Shown: positions 27,800 to 38,900, counted from the stretch's first letter. The stretch: 64,000 nucleotides of DNA from Chryseobacterium gregarium DSM 19109 (GCF_000430845.1 NZ_AUMU01000016.1:1-64000), one strand, 5' to 3'. Notes: a model not told the origin generated them from the letters alone. A program made the numbers and translations.

Positions 27800-28241
27800 G
27801 AAATAATGGTGAATGAAACTCAAACTAACGATACGGGAAAGGATGGCATCAATGCGAAAAGCATTACTGGAGAATTTTTAGGGAATTCAAAAATCAGCAC
27901 TTTGAAGTTAAATGCAGCTTCAGTCCTTAGCATGAAGGAATAAGGAAACAGGTGGGATACTTGGGAACTTAAGATCAGATTTGAATCGGATATTTAGAGG
28001 AAAAAACCGGGGATAGATCCTGTTTTACCGATTTGATCTGCAACGAGACCTGGGAGTACAGTTCACCGGATTTGTCGTAAAGTGAAAATCATCAACCGTA
28101 AGACAAGGATTTTTATTATCAGATACATATGAGATAATCACTAAAAATAAAACTTTCCCGGAGGAAAGTAAATACAAATGATAAAAAAATATTTCTGCGG
28201 GCGGGAATGTTGTAACGATAAATCTTATACATGAAAAAAGA

Positions 28242-28859
28242 ATGGGTCAGCTGAGTTTATTTAATGCCGAAGAATTTTACGAGTTTCCGAAAGACCTTTT
28301 GGAATACCGGGAGAATTTCCTGGACAGGGAAGAGGCCGATCAACTTAAAGATAGGCTCCTGCATACGGCACCGTGGGAACAGCGTATGCAGAAAATGTAC
28401 GATAAAACGGTATTAACGCCGCGGTTAACGGCATGGTTTGGCGGCAGCGATAAATCTTATGAACCGGCAGATAACAATACATCCGGCACCCACCCCTGGA
28501 CCCCGGAATTATTATCCCTGAAAGAAAAAATCGAAAAAGAATCCGGTTACCTTTTCAATGGCGTGCTGCTTAATCTTTACCGTAACCACAATGATTCCGT
28601 AGCCTGGCACAGGGATAAGGAAAGCCGGTACGGAAGCCGCCCGGTCATCGCCTCCATCAGTCTCGGACAGACCCGCAATTTTGATTTCAGAAAAAAAGAT
28701 CATCACCAAAGCAAATACAGCCTGCCGCTCCCACACGGTTCCCTTCTTATCATGAAGGGTGACCTCCAGGAGAATTGGGAGCACCGGATTGCCAAATCTA
28801 ATTTTCCAATGAAAGAGCGGATAAATCTGACATTCCGATTAATACATAAGAAAAATTAA
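28242..28859 (+). CDS. AlkB-like 2OG/Fe(II) dioxygenase
   Basis: A 205-residue 2-oxoglutarate- and iron-dependent dioxygenase of the AlkB type that reverses alkyl lesions such as 1-methyladenine in nucleic acids. Iron ligands are His123 and Asp125 (AWHRDKE) and His181 (WEHRI). The 2-oxoglutarate-binding arginines are in RINLTFR (193-199). NGVLLNLYRNHNDSVAWH and ISLGQTRNFDFR match the AlkB core. The gene is isolated from any Ada or AlkA gene and follows the tRNA relic zone. Confidence 0.9.
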   Translation: MGQLSLFNAEEFYEFPKDLLEYRENFLDREEADQLKDRLLHTAPWEQRMQKMYDKTVLTPRLTAWFGGSDKSYEPADNNTSGTHPWTPELLSLKEKIEKESGYLFNGVLLNLYRNHNDSVAWHRDKESRYGSRPVIASISLGQTRNFDFRKKDHHQSKYSLPLPHGSLLIMKGDLQENWEHRIAKSNFPMKERINLTFRLIHKKN

Positions 28860-29195
28860 CAACAGAATTTATACCGGCAAAAACGACCGTTTTTTATTCA
28901 ATAGTTTTAATAGTTTATTTCATCCTCCAATTTAATTTTACTCCTGCACATTAATTCGGGTTAATGGACAACTGGGGAAAATTGCAATGAGAGAAAATTA
29001 TCGGTAGTAGATCAATAACTGATTCAAGCAAACTGACGTTTTTATAAATCAATACAATCTATGTGGATCGAAATCTTAATATAAGAATTATGGGATAACC
29101 ATACAGGACTATTTTTAATCTCAAATTTATATTTTTGTTATATTACATTGATTGGACACCAATAAAAAAATCACTTAAAAGAAATATTTACCATT
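28860..29195. other. Intergenic gap upstream of NUMOD4 gene
   Basis: About 336 AT-rich bases without a gene. The only visible signal is TATTTTTG at 29130-29137, a possible -7 box 58 bases before the NUMOD4 start, without a good TTTG partner. Confidence 0.35.
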
Positions 29196-30356
29196 ATGAA
29201 GTTGCCTATAGAATTAGGAGATAAGTATATCGATACTGTTCTTTCCAACCTTTCCTTAAAAGATCTTCCTGATGAACGGTGGGAACTTATTGAAGGATTT
29301 GAGAATTACGCCATTTCAAATTATGGACGTGTGAAAAGCCTGGAACGCATGGTTCCGGCCCCTAACGGTGGAGAACAGAAGATATCAGACAGGATTATAA
29401 AGCCGCAAGTCTTTAGATATTTCAATAAGCATCTTAAGGCTCACTTTTATAACGTGAGATGCAACCTCTGTCTTGAGGGAAAATTACATGGAAGATCAAC
29501 AGCCCGTTTGGTGTATTATCATTTTGTGGAAAAATTTGATATGGATGATCTTTCATTCCGCATATCCTTTAAAGATGAAAATCGCTTTAATGTACACTTC
29601 AGTAATCTCGTAAAGATCACAGCCATTGAGCTCCGCAACAAAGTACTGGATGCAGGGAGAGGAAAAAAGGGAAATTACCGGCAGCCCGTGAGCCAATATA
29701 CCGTTGACGGAAATTTTGTTGATAGTTATGACACTATTTATGCTGCAAGTAAAGCTTTGGGAGTTCATCATACCCATATCATTGCGGTTATCAATAAAAA
29801 AAGGACTACCGCGGGAACATTCCGGTGGTTTGCTAAAGATTATATACCCAATGAAAATGATTTTATGCCTGATGTTGAAAGTAAATCCAAAAAAATATTC
29901 AATACAAGCCTGTGGAAAAAGATCGGTGAGCCCCCTGTTGATCAGAATAATCCTCCTGCCTGCCTGAATTTATCACTTGAGGATCTGCCCGGTGAAAGAT
30001 GGAAGCCGATTCCCAATCTTGAAGGATATTTTGCCATATCCAATAAAGGAAGGATCAAACGGCTGGATACATGGTCTGAGAATAAAAATAAAACTCTTTT
30101 CAGGGAAAACATCATTTCTCTTTTTCTGGATACCTCTTTTAATAGAAAGTATTATTTATATGCCAGCTTAAGTCATAAATGCCAACGGATCAAGATAAGA
30201 CTGAACAAATATCTTTATTACTGTTTTGTCAAAAAATTCGATCTCAATGACCGTTCCATTGTCATCATTAACAAAAGTGAGCCTTTATGGAATATTGATA
30301 TTGCAAATTTAAAATTATGTTCCCCCACACATCACTTAAATAAGAAAAAGGATTGA
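29196..30356 (+). CDS. Tandem NUMOD4 protein without clear HNH
   Basis: A 386-residue protein made of two related halves. Each opens with a NUMOD4 motif (ERWELIEGFENYAISNYGRV, about residues 27-46; ERWKPIPNLEGYFAISNKGR in the second half). A NUMOD1-type segment, AASKALGVHHTHIIAVI, lies between them. In homing-type nucleases NUMOD4 is followed by an HNH domain; here the matching regions (FRISFKDENRFNVHFSNL and IVIINKSEPLWNIDIANL) keep the fold pattern but not the catalytic histidine pair. It may bind DNA without cutting. No host intron or intein is seen. Confidence 0.7.
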   Translation: MKLPIELGDKYIDTVLSNLSLKDLPDERWELIEGFENYAISNYGRVKSLERMVPAPNGGEQKISDRIIKPQVFRYFNKHLKAHFYNVRCNLCLEGKLHGRSTARLVYYHFVEKFDMDDLSFRISFKDENRFNVHFSNLVKITAIELRNKVLDAGRGKKGNYRQPVSQYTVDGNFVDSYDTIYAASKALGVHHTHIIAVINKKRTTAGTFRWFAKDYIPNENDFMPDVESKSKKIFNTSLWKKIGEPPVDQNNPPACLNLSLEDLPGERWKPIPNLEGYFAISNKGRIKRLDTWSENKNKTLFRENIISLFLDTSFNRKYYLYASLSHKCQRIKIRLNKYLYYCFVKKFDLNDRSIVIINKSEPLWNIDIANLKLCSPTHHLNKKKD

Positions 30357-30614
30357 AAATATAGTAACCAACTGTTTAATAAACATTAATATTTCACATA
30401 CTGTTTTTTTTAATTATAATTTGATTAGAATATAAACAATTAAATATTGTAAATTATAAATAAATCATTGTTTCATAACCCTATAATTATATCTTTGCAT
30501 TTAAGTATTAGATTATATGAAGTAAATAGAAATTAAACCTCCAGGCTGTATTATTCTTAATTATATTAAAGACATAAGTTCAAAGAACAGCTATATCAAA
30601 CGGTAATTATATTA

Positions 30615-30648
30615 CGACACGATTTGTCGCATTGCCACAATACCTTTG
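30615..30648 (+). promoter_or_regulatory. CGACA-N5-TGTCG element, copy 2
   Basis: CGACA (30615-30619), 5 bases and TGTCG (30625-30629), then 11 bases and TACCTTTG (30641-30648). The arrangement is identical to copy 1 at 27766-27799. It could be an operator overlapping a promoter upstream of the Rhs operon. The TTTG inside the dyad is only 14 bases from the -7-like box, too close for the standard promoter. Confidence 0.4.
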
Positions 30649-30732
30649 CTTCAGAAGATATTTAAGAAATATAAGCAGAGATATAGTTAACAGGTAAAGT
30701 ATTATTATTCACATTAAATATATGGGTAGACC

Positions 30733-30763
30733 TTTTAATCGTGAAATAAAAATAATACTTTTG
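30733..30763 (+). promoter_or_regulatory. Putative promoter of T9SS/Rhs operon
   Basis: TACTTTTG at 30756-30763 matches TAnnTTTG exactly. TTTT at 30733-30736 stands 19 bases upstream as a near-match to the -33 TTTG. The first ATG of the operon is 45 bases downstream. Confidence 0.5.
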
Positions 30764-30807
30764 CAGCGTTTTATAAATTAATAATCAATTACTCGAATAA
30801 AATAAAT

Positions 30808-32388
30808 ATGAATAAAATCTACTCCGGAGCATTATTCTTATGCTCTATCTTAGGCATTTCGGCTCAGGAATTGGTCTGGCAGAAGGATATCAAATCCTCT
30901 ACCCAGGACTTCCTTTCGCAGGTGACCACCACCATTGACCAGCACTATTTAATTACCGGAAGCTCCATTCAGTCCAGCCAAAAGCCGGCAGCCGGCAACG
31001 GGCAGCAAAATAATGGTTACGATTTTCATTTGATAAAATTAAACCAGCAGGGCGAAGAAGTCTGGGAAAAATACCTCTCCGGAAAGAACCATGATTTCCT
31101 TTCTTCGACTGTTGCTACCCAGGAGGGCGGGTTTCTCGCCGTTGGTACGAGTTATTCGGGAAAAGGTCTGGATAAAAAGGAAGATTCTAAAGGTGGTTCG
31201 GACCTCTGGCTGATCCGGATTAATGAGTTTGGTGATGAATTATGGCAGAAAACCATCGGCGGCGCTTCCGATGAAGAAGCCAGGGCGGTGATCCAGACCA
31301 CAGACTTCGGGTTCTTTGTAGCGGGGAATGTTGCCTTCGGCTCCGCTCAGGCAACGGGAAAAGGGTACGGATCCAAAGATGTCCTCATCATCAGGCTGGA
31401 TAAAAACGGGAAGGAATTATCGCAGCTCATCTTAGGCGGAAAAGGCCTGGATGAAGTGGAAAAGATGGTCCCTACGAAAGACGGCGGAGCTCTGTTGGGA
31501 GTCTATTCCCGAAGCAGTGCCGGCGGATCAAAGAAGACCGAAAACTACGGCGAGGGCGATTACTGGATCATTAAGCTCAGTAAAGACGGCAAAGTAGAAT
31601 GGGAAAAGAACTTTGGCGGCAGCGGCGATGACCATCTGCGCACTTTAGCACTGACTTCAACAGGCTATCTGATTGGCGGGGAAAGCCGTTCAGAACGGTC
31701 GGGCAATAAAACCGTGGGTCTTGAAGAAGGAACCGATTTGTGGCTAATCTCTTTAAATGAAAGGGGTGACGAGATCTGGCAGAAGTCGTACAGCTTTAAG
31801 AACCGGGATGTGATGATGGGGATGAGTGTGGTGACAAAGACACAAGATACAAGAACCAAGAGCCAAGATGTTACCACAGGAATTTTAATCGGAGGCTATA
31901 CCCAGGCCGAAGAAAAGATAGAGACGGATGATGAGAAATTCTGGATGCTTTATTTAGATCAAAACGGAAATGAGCAGTGGAGAAAGCACGTGAAGGGAGA
32001 ATCGAGCAAGAGAGAGGAGAGATTGTCTGATATTAAGCTGAACAGGGACGGCTCCATCATACTTGCCGGGACCAGTGCAGAGGAATTGGGGAAAGAGAAC
32101 TGGAAGATTGTGAAGCTTGGGGATAAACAGATTGACCAGCTGATCCAGAAGCAGGATATTAAGATCTATCCGAACCCGGTGAGTGACTATGCCTATGTGG
32201 AAATAGGATTTGACTTTAAGGGAGCAGATATTACGCTGTATGATATGGGCGGAAGGCAGCTTCAGAACTTAAAAACCAAGAATAAGGTGACGAAGATCAA
32301 TACCCAGACATTGGTTCAGGGCGCTTACCTGGTGGTGATTAAGACGGATGACAATAAAACGGCGAGTGCTAAACTGATTAAAAAATAA
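30808..32388 (+). CDS. T9SS type A cargo protein, repeat-rich
   Basis: A 526-residue secreted protein: signal peptide (about 1-19, ending GISAQE), then repeats of about 50 residues containing phrases such as GGASDEEARAVIQTTDFGFF and GGSGDDHLRTLALTSTGYLI, as in beta-propeller-like delta-60 proteins. A C-terminal type A sorting domain follows, IKIYPNPVSDYAYVEI to GAYLVVIKT and KLIKK. The type IX machinery would carry it to the cell surface. It is the first gene of the putative Rhs operon, ending 12 bases before the next start. Confidence 0.85.
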   Translation: MNKIYSGALFLCSILGISAQELVWQKDIKSSTQDFLSQVTTTIDQHYLITGSSIQSSQKPAAGNGQQNNGYDFHLIKLNQQGEEVWEKYLSGKNHDFLSSTVATQEGGFLAVGTSYSGKGLDKKEDSKGGSDLWLIRINEFGDELWQKTIGGASDEEARAVIQTTDFGFFVAGNVAFGSAQATGKGYGSKDVLIIRLDKNGKELSQLILGGKGLDEVEKMVPTKDGGALLGVYSRSSAGGSKKTENYGEGDYWIIKLSKDGKVEWEKNFGGSGDDHLRTLALTSTGYLIGGESRSERSGNKTVGLEEGTDLWLISLNERGDEIWQKSYSFKNRDVMMGMSVVTKTQDTRTKSQDVTTGILIGGYTQAEEKIETDDEKFWMLYLDQNGNEQWRKHVKGESSKREERLSDIKLNRDGSIILAGTSAEELGKENWKIVKLGDKQIDQLIQKQDIKIYPNPVSDYAYVEIGFDFKGADITLYDMGGRQLQNLKTKNKVTKINTQTLVQGAYLVVIKTDDNKTASAKLIKK

Positions 32389-32400
32389 AGACAAAAAACA

Positions 32401-35400
32401 ATGAAAAAAATATATAATACTAAAATATTACTAAGTGCTTTTTTTCTGGCTGCAGGTATCTTTATATATGGGCAGGAAACGAGCAACCTAATAAATAATG
32501 CTGGTGAAAATACAGAATTACCCAATATCACTCCTCCTTCTCCTGAATCTTATTTCAGGACGCAGTTTGGGAACTTAGAAGCAAACGAGTTTAAAGGTAA
32601 TCCCAATGTTGATATTCCATTACATACTGTCATTGCTGGAGATTTAAAACATGCTTTATCTCTACGTTATGCTAAAGCAGGGGTAAAGGTGAATGATGTA
32701 CCTAACTCTGTAGGAATGAACTGGATCTTGGAAGCAGGTGGAGTAATTACAAGAACTATTTATGATATTAGCGATGAAGCCGCCACACAAAGATTATTGT
32801 TAAATAATTCAGATACGGCATCTTTTCTTACGACAACAAATGGTGAGCAAACTTTAGGAACATATGTCCATGATTTGGGCAATTATATAGATAATGAAAT
32901 AGATATTTTTAATTATTCTATTCCGGGATATAGTGGCAGCTTTTACTTAAACAGCAATTTCCAACCTGTTTTATTTACAAAAAATAATGATTTGAAAATA
33001 GAAACCGTAGGAAATTTTGGAACCAGCTACAGCTTTAAAATAACACTCAATGATGGTACGAAGTATTTTTTTGGTGATATTGGATTTACTGAAAAAACGC
33101 TAGTAAGAGAAAACCCATTACAAGGAGGAGTTACAAGTTTTTATCTTTCCAAAATTGAAACCCAAAGCAATAAGATAGAATTTGAATACATTCACAATAA
33201 TTCAAAAGTATTTAATTTAAGCAAATCTGAGCAAAAGGGAATCGCTACCACAACATTTTTTGGCAGTAATTCTGACGTTTTTTCCTTGCAGACCACACCA
33301 TATAGCCAATCTTTAAATAACCTTCATGTAATTTATCCTTTATCTGTAAAAAAAATAAAAACAGATAATGAAGAAGTTATCTTTAATTATGATACCGACC
33401 AATATGAAATTTTTCCAAAATTAGGCAGTTTGAATATTCTTAAAAGTGGAATTATTCTTAAAAAAATAGTTTTTGATTATATAAACAACAACACGACTGT
33501 AAAAAGCCAGAAAAGATTCTTTTTGAGTGCTGTTAAAGAATACATAATAAAAAATAATCAGGAAACATTTGCTTCGGAGTATAATTTGGAGTATGATGAT
33601 CCATTGGACTTACCTGTTTACCTTTCAAATTCTATAGATTATCTAGGATATTATAATGGTGTATTCAATACTAATTCACTGCTGCCAAACCTTAATCTTT
33701 TTAATGGGATAAATCAGGCTGATCCCTTTAGTCTACATCAAAATCAATATCCTTATAATTATGCAGACAGAAGACCCAATTTCGAGTTTGCCAAAAAAGG
33801 AACTCTAAAAGCTATTACCTATCCTACAAAAGGGAAAACAGTTTTTGAATATGAACCCGTTTTTGCGAGAAAAGCGGCTTATATGGAACAAAATATACTT
33901 ATTGGTGACGCAGCAAGTGCTGTAGGATATGAAGAATTTGCAAATCCTTCCTGCATACCAGTAATTTATAATTGTTCAACTACATTATCATCTTCTGAAA
34001 TGGTAGCAGATGATAAAATGTATATCACTCTGAATTTACATACTGACGACACTAGTTGGGTAGGTATAAGAGCCAAAGCGATCTTTGATATCATAGATAG
34101 TTCTACTAATCAGGTAGCATACACCAAATTGATAACGATACCTAAAATTCAATTTTACGCTTCGAATGATATGACCTTTTCTACAGATTTTACAGCCCAA
34201 CCGGGAAAAGCATACCAATTGAAGTTTAGAATTGCTGATAATATATGTAATCAATGCTTTGGAACTGCTACCATAAAATATCAAAATGGATGGGAGCCCG
34301 TAGATGACGGAAATATAAGGCTTAAAAAACAGTATGATGTTTCGGATAATAATATATTTAATATTAAAAGGTATTATTATACAAAGTACTCCGAAATAAA
34401 TAATTTGGAAAATTTACCTGATTCTTACAAACCTTATTTTTACTCCTTTGCTAGTAAGCAAACCATATATAATATACTTGTAGGCTCAGGTCAGCTTCCT
34501 CCCGCTATGGGTGAACCTATATGTGCAGCAGAAACGATACTTCATTCTACGCCCACATTGAATTATAGATATTTCAATTCTCTTGACAGCGAATATTTGT
34601 ATGGCATAGACGATCCTATTTATCCGGAGGTTACCATAAGCTATGGTGGGGACAACTTTGAAAAAGGAGGACAAGAAAAGAAATTTGACACATTTGGGCA
34701 TAATTTTCTAAATAGTTATACGTTCAGAGATCCCAAGCCAGACGAACTGGACGGAGTTACCACAAATATCTTGTCTAAGCTTCTGAGATCTATGGAAAAT
34801 AGATATTCCAAGCATTTTCCATTAAGTAATCTCAGTGGAAGAATGCTTTCCGACAAAATTTTCATAAATAAGCAAAATTCTCTTTTTATTAAAAATAGTT
34901 ATGAAAATAATTTTAATTCTTTACAAACAGGATTTATTTCCAGTATCGTAGGTGCTGAGCTTTATAAATATATGCTTATTCCTTCGGGATTAAATTTGGG
35001 GACTTCACTCGATAATTATTATGTTGGTGCTATTTCTCTTCCTTCCTACTCTTCATTTCTGAACACTACTGTTTCCAAGGAATATCTTGAAGACGTCCCT
35101 GTTATGACAACAGATGACAGTCCGTATAAAAAAATAATTACTACTACGGAATATACTTATGACAACCCGGAAAAACAGCTTTCAAAGAACAGCACTGTTT
35201 TGCAGGACAATACTATTCTGGAAACCAGCTACCTATATGCCCATGAGAAGAGCAACCAAAAACTGATCACAGCCAATATGATTGGTATTCCATTAGAAAC
35301 CACTACAATCAAAAAACAGAATGCAAATGATGCCGGTAAAATAGTCTCTAAGACTGAAGTGGTATATCCGGACCAGAACAATTACCCGACAGCCCAGGCC

Positions 35401-35919
35401 GGCAGCCTGCTCCTTCCGTTATCTGTAAAATCAGCAGACCAGCTTACAGGGGTGATGTCCACGGAAGCTTCTTACGATAAGTATGATGAGAAAGGCAATA
35501 TTCTTCAGTACACCACCAGGGACGGCATTCCGGTAACGATAGTCTGGGGCTATAACAAGACCCAGCCCATTGCCAAGATTGAAGGGATCACCTATGACCA
35601 GCTGACTTCTCTGGCTTCCCCGACAGCCATTGTCACGGCTTCCGATAATGATGCGGCAGACCCTTCCAAAGAAGGTTTGCTTCTGGAAGCATTGAACAGC
35701 TTCAGGAAAAACAGCCAGCTGACGGATAAGAAAGTCACGACCTATACCTATGACCCGCTGATCGGGGTAACCTCGATCACCCCGCCATCGGGGATCCGCC
35801 AGGTTTTTGCCTACGATACCGCGAACAGGCTCAAGGAAACCAAAGTGAGAAGCAAGAACAGTGCGGGAGCCTACACCGATAAGAAGGCTGCCGAATACAA
35901 ATACAACTATAAGCCATAA
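32401..35919 (+). CDS. Large exported YD/Rhs-type protein
   Basis: A 1,172-residue protein with a signal peptide (about 1-24, ending FIYGQE), a beta-rich body, and YD-repeat-like strands near the C-terminus (YTYDNPEKQLSKN, YTYDPLIGVTSITPPSGIRQ, VFAYDTANRLKETKV). It is the usual upstream companion of DUF6443 Rhs proteins in this phylum and ends 6 bases before that gene. Base composition changes inside the gene: AT-rich up to about 35160 and much richer in G+C afterwards, like the following Rhs core. It may form part of the Rhs shell or its carrier. Confidence 0.8.
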   Translation: MKKIYNTKILLSAFFLAAGIFIYGQETSNLINNAGENTELPNITPPSPESYFRTQFGNLEANEFKGNPNVDIPLHTVIAGDLKHALSLRYAKAGVKVNDVPNSVGMNWILEAGGVITRTIYDISDEAATQRLLLNNSDTASFLTTTNGEQTLGTYVHDLGNYIDNEIDIFNYSIPGYSGSFYLNSNFQPVLFTKNNDLKIETVGNFGTSYSFKITLNDGTKYFFGDIGFTEKTLVRENPLQGGVTSFYLSKIETQSNKIEFEYIHNNSKVFNLSKSEQKGIATTTFFGSNSDVFSLQTTPYSQSLNNLHVIYPLSVKKIKTDNEEVIFNYDTDQYEIFPKLGSLNILKSGIILKKIVFDYINNNTTVKSQKRFFLSAVKEYIIKNNQETFASEYNLEYDDPLDLPVYLSNSIDYLGYYNGVFNTNSLLPNLNLFNGINQADPFSLHQNQYPYNYADRRPNFEFAKKGTLKAITYPTKGKTVFEYEPVFARKAAYMEQNILIGDAASAVGYEEFANPSCIPVIYNCSTTLSSSEMVADDKMYITLNLHTDDTSWVGIRAKAIFDIIDSSTNQVAYTKLITIPKIQFYASNDMTFSTDFTAQPGKAYQLKFRIADNICNQCFGTATIKYQNGWEPVDDGNIRLKKQYDVSDNNIFNIKRYYYTKYSEINNLENLPDSYKPYFYSFASKQTIYNILVGSGQLPPAMGEPICAAETILHSTPTLNYRYFNSLDSEYLYGIDDPIYPEVTISYGGDNFEKGGQEKKFDTFGHNFLNSYTFRDPKPDELDGVTTNILSKLLRSMENRYSKHFPLSNLSGRMLSDKIFINKQNSLFIKNSYENNFNSLQTGFISSIVGAELYKYMLIPSGLNLGTSLDNYYVGAISLPSYSSFLNTTVSKEYLEDVPVMTTDDSPYKKIITTTEYTYDNPEKQLSKNSTVLQDNTILETSYLYAHEKSNQKLITANMIGIPLETTTIKKQNANDAGKIVSKTEVVYPDQNNYPTAQAGSLLLPLSVKSADQLTGVMSTEASYDKYDEKGNILQYTTRDGIPVTIVWGYNKTQPIAKIEGITYDQLTSLASPTAIVTASDNDAADPSKEGLLLEALNSFRKNSQLTDKKVTTYTYDPLIGVTSITPPSGIRQVFAYDTANRLKETKVRSKNSAGAYTDKKAAEYKYNYKP

Positions 35920-35925
35920 TTAACC

Positions 35926-38900
35926 ATGAGAACCGATATACTAACCAAGACACTTCCGGTCCTGGCCATCGCGCTGTCATCGATGTCTTATGCCCAGACC
36001 AATACGGAGAACTATGTGCAGTCCAGAACCTGCCTTAATGACGACTGTACGAAAGTCTCTGAAGCCATCACCTATTTTGACGGCCTGGGAAGGGCCAAGC
36101 AGATTGTCAGCGTCAAATCCACCCCTGCCGGGAAAGACCTGGTCACGGCGGTGACCTATGACGGCTTCGGGAGGAAGATAAAGGATATCCTTCCGGTCCC
36201 TGCTGCTACGCAGAACTCGATGATCCATACCGGGATCGTAAATGAAAGCACTGCCAATACCTATTACGGGGTAAGCAATGCCTATTCTGAGAAAGAGGTG
36301 GAGAACTCTCCGCTGGACCGGGTCCTGCAACAGGCTGCCCCGGGGGAGCCCTGGAAGATGAGCTCCGGGAAAACCATAAAGTTTGGCTATGATGCCAACC
36401 TGGGAAACGAGGTAAAGAAGTTCAGGGCGGTTACCTCTCCCAGTACTGTTAACAATGTGTCTACCGGTATTTCCGTCCTGTCGATTTCTACAGAGAATTC
36501 AGGGTATTATCCGGCTGCTACATTGTATAAGAACACCGTAACGGATGAAGACGGGAACCCGATTACGGAGTTTAAGAGCGGTCAGGGACAGACCCTTCTG
36601 GTCAGAAGGAATGACGGCGGCCAGAATGTGGATACCTATTATGTCTACAACGACTACAACCAGCTGGCCTATGTGCTTTCCCCTAAAGCCGTGCAGCAGA
36701 TTGCCCAGGCCAATAACCAGGTAACGGAAGCTGTCCTCAATGAGCTGTGTTACCAGTACCGCTATGACGGAAGAAGCCGCCTGGTAGAGAAAAAGCTTCC
36801 GGGCAAGGACTGGGAATGGATGGTCTATGATAAACAGGACCGTTTGGTACTGAGCCAGGACGGGATCTTAAGAACCGCTGTCAACACCTTTAACACCAGG
36901 GGCTGGCTGTTCACCAAGTATGACGGTTACAACCGTACCGTGCTTACCGGGTTCTACCCCAATACCGAATCGCGTACGGCGGTGCAGGACTATTTAAACA
37001 GCCTGCCTGCCACTACCCTGAATAACGAAGACCGTGTCCCGAATCCTGTAGTGATCAGTGGCATGAATGTATATTACAGGAACCTGGCGTATCCTTCCAC
37101 CGGGACGATCCTGCTCGGGATTAACTATTATGACACCTATCCGCCGGAAGCCCCGGCTGTTCCGGGAACGGTCCTTGGACAATATACTATGGGCCAGGCA
37201 ACCAATGCGGCGAATGATGCCTCTACCAACAGCCTTCCGACCGCTTCCTATGTTAGGAACATCGAGGATAACAAGTGGACCAAAAACTACCCCTATTATG
37301 ACACGATGGGAAGGGCGGTTTTCACCCATTCCATCAACCACCTGGGAGGCTATACCAAAACGGAATCCCTGCTGGATTTTGCGGGAGCCCTTCAAAAGGC
37401 CAATACCTATCACATGAGGAAGACGGGCGAAGTCGGGGTGAGCGTACAGGAACGTTTTGTGTATGACAGCCAGAACCGGCTGAAACAGCACTTCCACCAG
37501 GTAGACGCCAATCCCGAAGAGCTGCTTGCAGACAATACGTATAATGAACTTTCCCAGCTGAGCAACAAGAAGGTAGGAAATAATCTTCAGAGCATTGATT
37601 ATGCCTACAATATCCGGGGCTGGCTCACCGATATCAATAAAGCCGAGATGACGGTATCCAATCTGAACGGGAAGCTCTTTGCCTATACAATAAAATATAC
37701 CGGGAAAGATGGGATCACCAATCCTGATTCTGTTTTATTTTCAGGAAAAAACGTAGCGGCAAAATACAACGGGAATATTGCGGAAGTGGACTGGCGTGCG
37801 GTAGAGACCCTTGGACAGAACCCTTCTTTAACCCCAAAAAGATACGGCTATGCCTATGACCCGCTGAACCGGCTCCGCGCAGGCTATTACCAGAACCCAA
37901 ACAACCCAAACAGCAAGGAAAACACAGAATCCATCGACTATGACGTGAACGGGAACATCACCAACCTGTTCAGAACCTCCGTGGTAGAATCGGGAACAAC
38001 AGCAACAATGATTGATAAGCTGGAATATGTTTATGCATCAGGAAACAAGAGCAATAAGTTGACGAACATTAATGATTATGCTTACAACCCGACAGGCTAT
38101 GAAGGTGGCGGGCAGGAAATAAAATATGACCTTAACGGCAACATGACCTTAATGCCGGACAAGGGAATCAGTAAGATTGCCTACAACTTTCTGAACCTTC
38201 CCGATCAATTGAATTACGCCAAAGGAATTGAAACGGTTACCGTTAACACCAAATACGGATCGGACGGCAGCAAACTGCAGAAACAAAACACCACCACCGT
38301 GGACGGTTCCATCGTTAAAAAGACAACGGATTACCTGGATGGCTTCCAGTACCTGAAAACCGAAAATATCGGGATCATCGGGATGAGCACTGAAACGATG
38401 GCTAACCTGGAAACTTCAAGAGCCCTGGAAATGCAGGCATTTTCTGTAGAGCCTATGGCTACTACAGCGACATTGGCATCGAAGACCCGTGACCTCCAGT
38501 TCTTCCCGACCGCAGAAGGATTTTACGATTACATAAAAGATCAGTATATTTACCAGTATAAAGACCACCTGGGAAATGCAAGGGTGAGCTTTGGAAGAAA
38601 CAGCGCAGGCGCTCTTGAAATCACGGACAGCAATGATTATTATCCTTTCGGGATGAACCATCTGAAAACCGGGTTTTCTTTCTTCAGCCCGGCTTCGGCT
38701 TATAAGAACTACAAGTACAACGGCAAAGAGCTGCAGGAGACGGGAATGTATGATTATGGGGCAAGGATGTATATGAGTGATATCGGAAGATGGGGTGTGG
38801 TGGATCCGTTGGCGGAACAATATCGTAGATGGTCACCATACAACTATGCTGTAAATAATCCAATTAGATTTATTGATCCCGATGGAATGCAAGTTTGGCC

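Larger units (their letters stand above)
27271..28241. other. Relic zone behind the tRNA
   Basis: About 970 bases without an intact gene. On the minus strand there is a 48-codon ORF (27366-27512) and, just upstream, an open C-terminal piece ending FEDGRLIID with no start. On the plus strand a 50-codon frame without a start (ending near 27817) and a 45-codon ORF starting ATG near 27812 overlap. None is recognised. The pattern of short broken frames behind a tRNA fits remains of an integrated element, but no integrase or att repeat was found. Confidence 0.4.
30357..30807. other. Upstream region of the Rhs operon
   Basis: About 450 very AT-rich bases without a gene. They hold the second CGACA-N5-TGTCG element (30615-30648) and the putative promoter at 30733-30763. 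Confidence 0.5.

Noticed and set aside
27812..27945. 45-codon ORF considered as a modified-peptide precursor
   Set aside because: Lacks a Gly-Gly leader cleavage motif and no maturation enzyme is nearby.
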